Part shown: positions 43,653 through 51,696 of the stretch, piece after piece
Position numbering within the stretch: the first letter of the stretch is position 1
Layout of the letters: every line of letters starts with the position of its first letter
Origin: JACDHG01 sp963815295
Lineage (GTDB): Bacteria; Actinomycetota; Actinomycetes; Propionibacteriales; Nocardioidaceae
DNA length: 64,000 nucleotides
Direction of reading: 5' to 3'
NCBI GenBank assembly: GCA_963815295.1
Contig: CAWFFZ010000008.1
Span: forward strand, 1,364,001-1,428,000
The notes under the pieces: generated by a model
What the model saw: the letters and a program-made list of their open reading frames with translations, nothing else
What the model was told of the DNA's origin: nothing
Databases searched by the model: none
Program-made: the position numbers and the translations under genes

Positions 43653-43658
43653 TACACT
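43653..43658 (+). promoter_or_regulatory. -10 hexamer TACACT, leaderless type
   Basis: TACACT ends 7 nt before the ATG of the 82-aa orphan gene. Confidence 0.4.
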
Positions 43659-43665
43659 CGAGCCC

Positions 43666-43914
43666 ATGCCTCGGCCCTATGCCGACCCCGTGGAGATCAT
43701 CACCGCACCCGTCCCCGCGCAGTCCCCGTTCATCCCCACTGACGCGAAGATCGTGGTGGGGGTGGTCGCTCCGGCGTCTCCTGATCCGATCCCGATCGTG
43801 CTGTTACCGGGATTTGAGTACCGAATGCGCGAGTGGCGGCACCCGAACACCCACGAGATCCACTGGCGGCTTGAGCGGAGAAGGTCCGCCCAGCACGTCA
43901 ACGACGACGAGTAG
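43666..43914 (+). CDS. hypothetical protein, 82 aa
   Basis: I do not recognise a family. Codon use is GC-rich in third positions and the -10 lies 7 nt upstream, so it looks expressed. The first half is proline- and valine-rich (DPVEIITAPVPAQSPFIPTD, then KIVVGVVAPASPDPIPIVLLPG). The second is charged and aromatic (EYRMREWRHPNTHEIHWRLE). No signal peptide or membrane helix is evident. It is divergent from the EAL gene and may belong to the accessory region beside tRNA-Leu. Confidence 0.5.
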   Translation: MPRPYADPVEIITAPVPAQSPFIPTDAKIVVGVVAPASPDPIPIVLLPGFEYRMREWRHPNTHEIHWRLERRRSAQHVNDDE

Positions 43915-44382
43915 CCTCACCGACGCGAAGGCGTGACTTCCACCGACGCGCATGCCCGGACCATTCCAGCGCCTGCCGCACCGCTGACGCATTTCCAGCT
44001 AGCCAGCTAACGCCGGCTGTTATTCATCCCCGTGGTCCCCTCCCCGACAGGTTGCAGTGCTCGACGCGCCATGCAGCTGGTGCCAGCGCCTTACCCGAGC
44101 TAGGTGTCCGACTGAGCTCTGCTCCAGCAGAGTGGGCGCTCTTTACCGGTTGATCATGCCGACGCCGCCGGTCGGCTGAACCGGGGACCCGGTGGGACCG
44201 CTTTACGGCAGGGTTCTCCGTGGATGCACGAGTGCGTCAGGGAACCGTCGTCGGGTGGTGACCAAATCCGGACCGAGCCGTTTGGTCACCACCCGACGAC
44301 CAGCTGGGCGAGTCCCCTCCGGGGTGTCAGCCCCGCGGTTGCGGTGAGGGTGGGCTGACGCTCCGTGGGATAGGACTCAAGC
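43915..44382. other. 468-bp stretch without a gene
   Basis: No convincing ORF on either strand. It is GC-rich with several short inverted repeats and ends in a perfect 20-bp palindrome. It lies between convergent small genes. I could not match it to a known structured RNA. Confidence 0.6.
44247..44300. terminator. perfect 20-bp inverted repeat, 14-nt loop
   Basis: Arms 44247-44266 and 44281-44300 are exact complements. There is no U-tract. Its position between convergent genes suggests a two-way terminator, but a recombinase or regulator site is also possible. Confidence 0.6.
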
Positions 44383-44892
44383 TCAGCTTCGGGTGCAGCC
44401 GCAACGTGCGTCGGCTGCGTGGGTGCGGTCGATGGATGCTTCCAGCCGGTCGATGGCGGCGGCGACCCGGTCCCTCAGGGCTGCCTCACGGTCGAGGGCG
44501 TGACCGCTGGTGCCGGCGAGGTCGGCTCGGTCTCTCCTGGCGGCAACGCGGTCACTTTTGGCGTGGTCGCGGTCGGCTTGGGAGGAGATGCGATGCTGAA
44601 GGGCTCTCGCTTCTGCGAGATGGCTACCCGGCGCGGCTAGATCTTCGGCGGTGTCGCGCCTGTTGGCCGCCTCATCGCGCGCGGCAGCCTCTTCGTCGCG
44701 TAGCTCTGCAGCCATCAGGATGTCACCGACCTTTTCATCTCGATAGCTACTCGTGAGGTCACGGGCATCGGCCAACGTGTCGCGCATCTCGGCGATCCGG
44801 TCTCGGTGGTCGGCCGCGGCTGCGCGCTCGGCCGCCCGGGTGTGCGTGTCGGAGTCGGTCCCTCGCCGGTTGGGGTCTCTGGGGTTGACCAT
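44383..44892 (-). CDS. Arg/Asp heptad-repeat protein
   Basis: A 169-aa highly charged protein. It is built of helical repeats such as AAADHRDRIAEMRDTLADAR, RDEEAAARDEAANRRDTAE and RVAARRDRADLAG, where RD pairs recur every seven residues; this should give a long alpha-helix or coiled coil. Similar RD-repeat stretches occur as N-terminal parts of actinobacterial GGDEF sensor proteins (from memory), but here it stands alone. It ends CGCTRS with two cysteines. GAAGGA stands 8 nt before the ATG. Function unknown; a link to the nearby EAL protein is speculation. Confidence 0.65.
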   Translation of the reverse strand: MVNPRDPNRRGTDSDTHTRAAERAAAADHRDRIAEMRDTLADARDLTSSYRDEKVGDILMAAELRDEEAAARDEAANRRDTAEDLAAPGSHLAEARALQHRISSQADRDHAKSDRVAARRDRADLAGTSGHALDREAALRDRVAAAIDRLEASIDRTHAADARCGCTRS

Positions 44893-45045
44893 CGGGGTTG
44901 TCCTTCATCGGTGTTGTCGTGAACGCATCGGCTGACATCGTGCTGGTCAGCGGGGACCGCCGCACCGGGTGGTTCGCGGACAGCAGCCTTGGAATTAACA
45001 GGTGTGTTTGCTCACTGAGCGTGTCGCAGAACTTGCACAGAGTAA

Positions 45046-45363
45046 CTATCGGGGACGATGACGTCTTCCGATTGCTGCTTTTTGCTGCGGCCGTTGGTTG
45101 GCAAGAGCCCGGTCGTCGGTCAGAGCCGCGGTCATCACCGCCCCGTCGACCACGCCTGCCCCAGGCGGGTAGCCCCCGAACTCAGGTGGATAGCCCTCGA
45201 ACCCGCGTGCCCAGATGACGTCGCCGGCGGGCATCTCGATGCTGGCCAAGCTGTCGGAGAAGGACGTACCCGCGAGCTCGCCATGGCTCGCGGCGAGAAC
45301 CGGGTGTCCCTCGGCGATAGTGTTCGGCGGTTCCTCGTCGATGTCGTCGTGCCAAAGGGCCAC
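45046..45363 (-). CDS. hypothetical protein, 105 aa
   Basis: No family recognised. The GTG-started frame has strongly GC-biased third positions and reads as a soluble acidic protein with a GYPPEFGGYPPG repeat (about residues 57-68). It lies between the RD-repeat and the lysin-like genes on the same strand. The plus strand also has an open frame here, but its product looks random. The start is uncertain. Confidence 0.45.
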   Translation of the reverse strand: MALWHDDIDEEPPNTIAEGHPVLAASHGELAGTSFSDSLASIEMPAGDVIWARGFEGYPPEFGGYPPGAGVVDGAVMTAALTDDRALANQRPQQKAAIGRRHRPR

Positions 45364-45436
45364 CGACCTGCGAGGCCGCAGGTCGGGGCGCTTCGGGTCG
45401 AATGCGAAGCGTCGGGCGCTAAGCCTTAAGGCCGGG

Positions 45437-46591
45437 TCAGAAGGGCAGCAGGGCGGGTCGCGCGTAGTCCCAGTAGGAGTGGCCGCCGACGGTCTCCTGG
45501 TAGTGGAGGTGTTTGCCGGTGGAATTGCCCGTGGAGCCCATCAGGCCGATCTTCTCGCCCTTGCGGAGCCGGTCGCCGACGCCGACAAAGCGCTTGGCCA
45601 TGTGGCAGTACCACGAGAACCGGTCGCCGGCATGCTGCACCACCACGTAGTTGCCGAACCCATCGGAGTCGAACGACGCCACGACCACGACCCCCGGCGC
45701 GGTAGCCCGGATGGTGTCGTCACCCGCGTCTCCGAAGTCGACGCCGGTGTGCTCGCCCGCCATGTAGCGCGAGTTCTTGTTGCCGAACCCCTGGGTCACT
45801 CGCAGACCGGCGAGCGGGGCGGCACCCGGGCTAGGCGGCTTCCTCCTCGGAGGCCGTTCCGTTCGCAGCCGCGTCCACTGGCTCTGCCCGAACCAACCGT
45901 CGGGCTCGTCGCCCATCAGGATCTGACACCTCCTGACGTTCTGTTTGTCGAAGGTCGAGAACTTCGGGCCCGGTTCGTACGTCGAACCTGAGTGGGCGAT
46001 GTCGTCCCTTAGCCAGACGAGGAACCGCTCACCCATCGGCGTGAAGTTCGGGTGGCTGCGGCCAACCCTGAAGAAGCTGCGCGCCGGCACCTCCGCGACA
46101 TCAGGAGCCTCCTGTGGCTTCGGCGACCGCCGCCCTTTAGCCATGGCCAAGCGCGTCGCCATCACGTCCTCGGAGTAGTTGGCTCCCGTCGTGAAGTGGT
46201 CGACGGACAATCCCTGCTCCAACGCGCGCTGCACGTTGCCAGGCCCGCAGTTGTATGCCGCCACGGCCGCAGGCCAGTCATCCAACATCCGGAAGTTCGC
46301 GACCAGCAGATCAGCCGCGTCCTTGGCCTGGCGACGGACGTTCTTCAAGTAGGACCGGTCCACGTCGAACGTGCCCGAGTCCCGTTGCCACACACCGAAT
46401 CCGTGGTGGCGCGGGGTCTTCTCGCCCGACCGTTGCGAGAAATCGCCCATGATGTTCTGCAGCCGCGTCTCTCTCCAGCCGACGGCATACAACAACCTGA
46501 CCGGCAGCTTGTGAGACTTCTCGAGACGATCGATAAACGGCCAATCCTTCTGCGCGCGCCGAAACTCGGCAACGAGTGACGTTCTAGCCAC
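45437..46591 (-). CDS. lysin-like protein: SLT lysozyme domain + M23 endopeptidase
   Basis: A 384-aa two-domain cell-wall hydrolase. The N-terminal lysozyme-like region has LPVRLLYAVGWRETRLQNI (catalytic Glu) and AAVAAYNCGPGNVQRAL, typical of soluble lytic transglycosylases. A linker domain (about 180-260) includes MGERFLVWLRDDI and ILMGDEPDGWFG. The C-terminal M23 domain has GEHTGVDFGD, the CHM region and GKHLHYQ, so the zinc ligands are present. There is no signal peptide or membrane anchor. This points to a phage-type endolysin or an unusual export route. GTG 46591 is preceded by AGGAGGGG. Confidence 0.82.
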   Translation of the reverse strand: MARTSLVAEFRRAQKDWPFIDRLEKSHKLPVRLLYAVGWRETRLQNIMGDFSQRSGEKTPRHHGFGVWQRDSGTFDVDRSYLKNVRRQAKDAADLLVANFRMLDDWPAAVAAYNCGPGNVQRALEQGLSVDHFTTGANYSEDVMATRLAMAKGRRSPKPQEAPDVAEVPARSFFRVGRSHPNFTPMGERFLVWLRDDIAHSGSTYEPGPKFSTFDKQNVRRCQILMGDEPDGWFGQSQWTRLRTERPPRRKPPSPGAAPLAGLRVTQGFGNKNSRYMAGEHTGVDFGDAGDDTIRATAPGVVVVASFDSDGFGNYVVVQHAGDRFSWYCHMAKRFVGVGDRLRKGEKIGLMGSTGNSTGKHLHYQETVGGHSYWDYARPALLPF

Positions 46592-46785
46592 GGTTCCCCT
46601 CCTAGCCCCGTCCCCAATGACCCAAGGATGCTCCGCCCGACCTCGCCGCCGCAACACCCAACGGCCAAGCCTCAGCAGACACCGAGCGCCAGGGTGGGCC
46701 AAGCACGTTGCCGTTGTTTGGGTAGCGTCTGAGGCGGGTAACCGTCTAGTGACCAGTTGAAAGCCCTACCTGCCGAGGAGACGTC

Positions 46786-47013
46786 ATGACTACCACGCCT
46801 CAAGAGCCCCTCAATGACGGCGACATCAGCACCACCCCGGGCACTGACCCGGTGAACTACCCAGCCACTGATGCTGACGGCACCGATGGCGGAGACTCCG
46901 ACGGCACCGACGGTGGCGACGCCGACGGCACCGATGGCGGAGACTCCGACGGCACCGACGGTGGCGACGCCGACGGCACCGACGGTGGCGACGCCGACGG
47001 CACTGACGCCTGA
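46786..47013 (+). CDS. Asp/Gly-rich repeat peptide, candidate modified-peptide precursor
   Basis: A 75-aa peptide without Lys, Arg, Cys, Trp or Phe. A 30-residue N-terminal part (MTTTPQEPLNDGDISTTPGT...) could be a leader. Five exact octapeptide repeats DGTDGGD(S/A) and a final DGTDA follow. GAGGAG stands 6 nt before the ATG. The oxygenase gene starts 3 nt after the stop, and a ferredoxin-like gene follows, which suggests the peptide is their substrate. The DxDGxD pattern also resembles calcium-binding repeats, the main alternative. No signal peptide is present. Confidence 0.75.
   Translation: MTTTPQEPLNDGDISTTPGTDPVNYPATDADGTDGGDSDGTDGGDADGTDGGDSDGTDGGDADGTDGGDADGTDA
46876..47010 (+). repeat. 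24-bp coding tandem repeat (48-bp higher order)
   Basis: Two 24-bp versions alternate as A-B-A-B-B (46876-46995) followed by a partial unit. Copies of each version are identical base for base, so the array expanded recently and may vary in number between strains. Confidence 0.95.
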
Positions 47014-47016
47014 GCC

Positions 47017-48144
47017 TTGATAGCGCTCGATCTGCTCAGCGGTGACGCCCAGGTCTTCCTGACGAAGGCCTGGGCGTCCCGCGTGCACATCCACAAGGCC
47101 GACCCGGCGGATCTGACCGGCCTGCTCTCGCTCGACGACGTCGACACCCTGCTCACCAGCTCGGCGCTGCGGACGCCGGCGTTGCGGATCGCCAAGGACG
47201 GCGTGGTGCTGCCCAGCTCGTCGTACACGAGGTCGGCGACCATCGCCGGCGCTCCCCTCACGGGACTCGTCGACGCGCGCAAGGTCATCGAGCTCTTCGA
47301 CGACGGCGCCACCCTCGTCCTGCAGGGCATGCACCGTTATTGGGGGCCGTTGACCCGGCTCGTCCGCGACCTCGAGACGAGCCTCGGTCACCCCTGCCAG
47401 GCGAACGCCTACCTCACTCCGCCCGGATCGCAGGGCTTCGCACTGCACAGCGACACGCACGACGTGTTCGTGTTCCAGACCCACGGATCTAAACAGTGGG
47501 AGGTGCACGACGGCGACCAGCAGCTCGACGTACTGCTCGAGCCGGGCACGAGCATGTACCTCCCCGCCGGCACCCCCCACGCCGCGCGCACCCAGGACAT
47601 CGCCTCCCTGCATGTGACCATCGGTATCAACCAGACCACCTGGCGGGATCTCCTGCAGCGCGTCGTCACCGATGCACTCTCCAGCGAGACGTATGACGCT
47701 CGACTTCCGGCCGGCTACCCCACCGACCCGGCGACGCTCGCGGCAGAGCTCGGCGATGTGCTGCGCGAGCTGGCCCATTCGCTCGGCGAACTGGACGTCG
47801 ACGCTCTGGCCGCCGATGAGGCCGGTCGGTTCCTGACCACCCGCAACCCTCAGCTCAGCGGATCGCTCGTCGACCTGCTCCACCTCGACGCCATGGACGA
47901 CGAGACCGAGCTGACCCGACGTCCGGGATCCGTCTGCGTGATCCGTGTCGACGGGGAGCAGGTCAGGCTTCTGCTCGGCGACCGCGAGCTCACCATGCCG
48001 GCCAGGCTGACCGACGTACTCGTGCATATCCGCGACCAGCAGCGGCTCCGGCCGGGTCAGCTCGCACCGTGGCTCGACGAGCCGAGCCGACTGGTGCTGA
48101 CCCGACGCCTGGTCCGGGAGGGCATGCTGCAGGTGACCGGTTGA
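47017..48144 (+). CDS. JmjC/cupin-4 Fe(II)/2-oxoglutarate oxygenase
   Basis: A 375-aa protein of the ribosomal-oxygenase (YcfD/ROXA) type. LHSDTHDVFVFQTHGSKQWEV gives the iron ligands His144 and Asp146; LPAGTPHAAR gives His188, and a SLHVTIGI strand closes the barrel. A C-terminal winged-helix-like domain (about 230-375) follows. Family members hydroxylate protein side chains using iron, oxygen and 2-oxoglutarate. The TTG start lies 3 nt after the peptide stop without its own ribosome-binding site, so it is probably coupled to peptide translation. Its substrate may be that peptide or a ribosomal protein. Confidence 0.85.
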   Translation: MIALDLLSGDAQVFLTKAWASRVHIHKADPADLTGLLSLDDVDTLLTSSALRTPALRIAKDGVVLPSSSYTRSATIAGAPLTGLVDARKVIELFDDGATLVLQGMHRYWGPLTRLVRDLETSLGHPCQANAYLTPPGSQGFALHSDTHDVFVFQTHGSKQWEVHDGDQQLDVLLEPGTSMYLPAGTPHAARTQDIASLHVTIGINQTTWRDLLQRVVTDALSSETYDARLPAGYPTDPATLAAELGDVLRELAHSLGELDVDALAADEAGRFLTTRNPQLSGSLVDLLHLDAMDDETELTRRPGSVCVIRVDGEQVRLLLGDRELTMPARLTDVLVHIRDQQRLRPGQLAPWLDEPSRLVLTRRLVREGMLQVTG

Positions 48145-49046
48145 CCAACTTCCGCTGCTCGGTCGCCAGCAGCGCCCGCGGCGAGGCCGCCGTTGGCACC
48201 GCATCGACTGTGCGTGCCTTCCTCCTCGTCGAGTTCCCCGGCGCGTGGGGACTCGACGCCCTCATCGACTCGCGGCTGCCCGCCGACGTCAAGGACCACC
48301 TCCGCCACCAGTCGCGCCGGTACGGCATCAAGACACTGCTCATCCGTCGGCACGGCCGGCACACCCCCGACGGCATCCGCATCTTCGCCGCCGTCGCCGA
48401 CCCGGTCAGCCCGGCGATGGAAACAGCGCTCCTCCCCCACCTCTCCGACCTTCTCGCGCTCGACCTCGCCCCCCTTGGCCGCGGCGAAACCCTCGGCCTG
48501 AGTCCCCATCCGGACCCCGTCTTCCTCACCTGCACGCACGGCCGCCATGACATGTGCTGCGCCGAGCTCGGCCGACCGATTGCCGCCGCGCTCTCCACCA
48601 GTCATCCCGAGCTCTGCTGGGAGGTCTCCCACATCGGCGGCGACCGCTTCGCCGCCAACGTCCTCGTGCTTCCGGACGGTCTGTACTACGGACGGGTCAC
48701 TGCCGCCGATGCTGGCCCTCTCGTGGAGCGACACTTGGCAGGTCACCTCAGCCTTGACCTGCTCCGCGGTCGGTCGGCCTACCCCTTCGCGGTTCAGGCT
48801 GCCGAGTGGTTCTTGCGCAAGGAGACGGGTATGACGGCGACAGGTGGTCCGCGGCTCAAGTCGCGGGAATCGGCCGACTCCCGATGGACCGTGGAGTTTG
48901 CCGACGCGGGCGACCGTCGTTGGCGGGTGCGGCTGACCGTGGCCCGACAACCCGAACAGCGGCTGACGTGCTCCGCGCTCCACCGCGATGCGGCGCCGAC
49001 GTACGACCTCATCGACGTCACCCAGGTCGGCGACCTACCTAGCTGA
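48141..49046 (+). CDS. Suc_Fer-like thioredoxin-fold ferredoxin
   Basis: A 301-aa protein of the sucrase/ferredoxin-like family. The N-terminus FRCSVASSARGEAAVGTAS, the cluster-binding region FLTCTHGRHDMCCAELGRP (Cys131, Cys139, Cys140) and EVSHIGGDRFAANVLVLPDG match the family, whose better-known members bind 2Fe-2S. A C-terminal region (about 210-301) is extra. The TTG start overlaps the oxygenase stop (TTGA), a sign of tight coupling. It could supply electrons to, or keep reduced, the iron of the oxygenase. The start codon is inferred from the conserved N-terminus. Confidence 0.85.
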   Translation: MTNFRCSVASSARGEAAVGTASTVRAFLLVEFPGAWGLDALIDSRLPADVKDHLRHQSRRYGIKTLLIRRHGRHTPDGIRIFAAVADPVSPAMETALLPHLSDLLALDLAPLGRGETLGLSPHPDPVFLTCTHGRHDMCCAELGRPIAAALSTSHPELCWEVSHIGGDRFAANVLVLPDGLYYGRVTAADAGPLVERHLAGHLSLDLLRGRSAYPFAVQAAEWFLRKETGMTATGGPRLKSRESADSRWTVEFADAGDRRWRVRLTVARQPEQRLTCSALHRDAAPTYDLIDVTQVGDLPS

Positions 49047-49059
49047 GTGGGGGCTCACC

Positions 49060-49329
49060 TCAGCCGCGCACCTCGAAACGGTCGAGACCACTCCGCTCCT
49101 CGCTAGTGACCTCAACCCGCTGCACGGTCGCCTGGGGCGGCCCCGTCTCGCACCACCGGCACAGCTGGTCGACGGCGTCATCATCGCCTTCGAACAGCGC
49201 CTCGACGGCACCGTCGCTCCGGTTGCGAACCCAGCCGGCCACACCCGCGTCGACCGCCTTCCGGCGACAGGTGTCGCGGAAGAACACCCCTTGCACATCA
49301 CCGTGTATGACGACACGAACGGCGGCCAC
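49060..49329 (-). CDS. acyP: acylphosphatase
   Basis: An 89-aa enzyme that hydrolyses acyl phosphates. IHGDVQGVFFRDTCRRKA has the catalytic Arg, GWVRNRSDGAVEALFEG the catalytic Asn, and the C-terminal VEVTSEERSGLDRFEVRG the last strand. I chose GTG 49329 for normal family length; the frame is open to 49371. It is convergent with the ferredoxin-like gene, 13 bp apart, and divergent from the DUF4129 gene. Confidence 0.88.
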   Translation of the reverse strand: MAAVRVVIHGDVQGVFFRDTCRRKAVDAGVAGWVRNRSDGAVEALFEGDDDAVDQLCRWCETGPPQATVQRVEVTSEERSGLDRFEVRG

Positions 49330-49387
49330 GCCCGAGACGATAGCGCCGCCCTGCCCGACCTGCTCGTCCACTCAGGTGCCATCCCCT

Positions 49388-49502
49388 CGAAGTGGCCGAC
49401 CTGGCTTGGGCCAGAGCAAGCACCACGTCGGCCACTTCGCGGGAGGGCATCCGAGTGGCCGACCTGAAGCGGGCTCGCGCAAGCACCACGTCGCCCACTT
49501 CG
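49388..49502. repeat. 63-bp tandem palindromic repeat in a divergent spacer
   Basis: Copy 1 has perfect 13-bp arms (49388-49400 and 49427-49439) around an inner CTGG/CCAG hairpin. Copy 2, 63 bp further, is degenerate (49452-49463 with 49490-49502). The array lies just upstream of the DUF4129 gene between divergent genes, so it is not a simple terminator. Confidence 0.75.
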
Positions 49503-49517
49503 CTGGGGGTGACGGTT

Positions 49518-49523
49518 TAGGGT
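49518..49523 (+). promoter_or_regulatory. -10 hexamer TAGGGT, leaderless type
   Basis: TAGGGT ends 6 nt before the ATG of the DUF4129 gene. Confidence 0.5.
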
Positions 49524-49529
49524 CGAGCC

Positions 49530-50231
49530 ATGAGACGGGGTCCCTGGGGAGTCGTACTGGTCGCCTGCCTGTGCCTGGGTCTTGCCGTCGTTATCACCAG
49601 CTCAAGTGAGACACCGATCCTCAGCTCGCCACAGCTCGGGGAGGTGTCCGAACCACCGGGCCCAGACAGTGGTGAGAGCGGCCCCGTCCTACCGCAGAGC
49701 GACGTCAAGCCCAACAGCCGGGACTTCCCCGGCTGGCTGTGGGTCATCTTCTATGTGCTGCTCATCCTCTTTCTCTTCGCGATGCTGCTCATCATGTGGG
49801 GCTCGGTCCAACGACGACGGGCGAAGCGGCGCGAGTCGTTCTCTCCGTCCGATCTCGACGAGGTGGGCGCCGAGGCCGAGAGACGTCTCGCCGAGGCCGT
49901 CCAGGCTCAGCTCGACGACCTCAGGTCCGGGAGCCCACGCAACGCCGTCGTCGCGTGCTGGTTGAGCCTGGAGGATGCGGTCGAAGGGCTGGGCTTCCAC
50001 CGCGAGCCGTCGCTGACGTCGGCGGAGTTCACAGAGGCGGTCCTGGCGGCATACACGGTGGACGGTCGCACCATCCAAGGGCTGTCGGCGCTCTACCGGG
50101 AGGCGCGCTTCTCCGCACACCCCATGACCGAGACCCACCGGGAGTCCGCAGCTGCGGCGCTGCGCACGCTGCGCACCGAGCTCAGCGCCAGGGCCGCAGC
50201 AAGACCTCGCACCCAGGAGCCACAGCCGTGA
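49530..50231 (+). CDS. DUF4129 domain membrane protein
   Basis: A 233-aa protein with a signal-anchor helix (residues 7-24), an extracytoplasmic loop, a second helix (about 69-91) and a cytoplasmic DUF4129 domain with NAVVACWLSLEDAVEGLGF and FTEAVLAAY. Such proteins accompany MoxR/DUF58 systems; their role is unclear. It starts a five-gene unit with overlapping starts and stops and probably acts in the membrane with its neighbours. Confidence 0.85.
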   Translation: MRRGPWGVVLVACLCLGLAVVITSSSETPILSSPQLGEVSEPPGPDSGESGPVLPQSDVKPNSRDFPGWLWVIFYVLLILFLFAMLLIMWGSVQRRRAKRRESFSPSDLDEVGAEAERRLAEAVQAQLDDLRSGSPRNAVVACWLSLEDAVEGLGFHREPSLTSAEFTEAVLAAYTVDGRTIQGLSALYREARFSAHPMTETHRESAAAALRTLRTELSARAAARPRTQEPQP

Positions 50232-50715
50232 TCGACCGTCAGGTGTGGCGGGACCGAGCCCTGTGGTGCGTCGGCACGTTCGCCGTGGTCTGGGGATTCA
50301 CCGCCGCCCTCGGATCAGACCCCCAGCCGCTCCTCCTAGCTTTGGCGACGTTGTCCGGTTTCGTGCTCGGAGGTGTCGTCGTCGACATCCACATGTACGT
50401 CGACGAGGCCGACTGGCTGCCGCCCCACCGTTCGATGGGACACCAATGGGGCCTTGACCCGCGCTTCTCGCGGTTGTCGCAGAGCTTCCATGACGGCACC
50501 GACCCGCAGGCTGTCGCCGAGCACGTCCACCGCAGCCTCGTTCCGGTCATCGACGGCCTGCTCCTCAGCCGGCACGGCCTCGACCGGCACGAGGACCCAG
50601 CAGCCGCGCGCGAGGTGCTGGGGAATGACGTGTCGGACTACCTCGCGAAACCTCCGCGCTATCGTCGCGGCCACTTCACCCAGCTGTCCACGTTGATCAC
50701 CAGAATCGAGTCCTT

Positions 50716-50719
<4 letters not shown>
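50228..50719 (+). CDS. hypothetical membrane protein in the MoxR cluster
   Basis: A 163-aa protein. Two hydrophobic helices (about residues 11-28 and 35-52) are followed by a His/Asp-rich soluble part (VDIHMYVDEADWLPPHRSMG, HVHRSLVPVIDGLLLSRHGLDRHED). It is not a family I recognise, but its position between DUF4129 and MoxR is common in related actinobacteria. The start overlaps the previous stop (GTGA) and its stop overlaps the MoxR start, so it is co-translated. Confidence 0.75.

Positions 50720-51692
<973 letters not shown>

Positions 51693-51696
<4 letters not shown>

Noticed and set aside
44019..44040. Minus-strand GGGGACCACGGGG-ATGAAT resembling the core of the ydaO (c-di-AMP) riboswitch
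   Set aside because: The other conserved ydaO blocks are absent and no suitable gene follows closely; similarity seems accidental.
42314..46600. Duplicate of the tRNA-Leu 3' end as an att site
   Set aside because: I scanned downstream for the T-arm/acceptor sequence and saw no second copy, and no integrase gene.
46672..48204. 510-codon open frame on the minus strand across the peptide/oxygenase operon
   Set aside because: It is a shadow of GC-rich coding DNA: its repeats (VGVSAIGA-type) are the antisense of the DGTDGGD array, and the plus-strand genes have clear family motifs.
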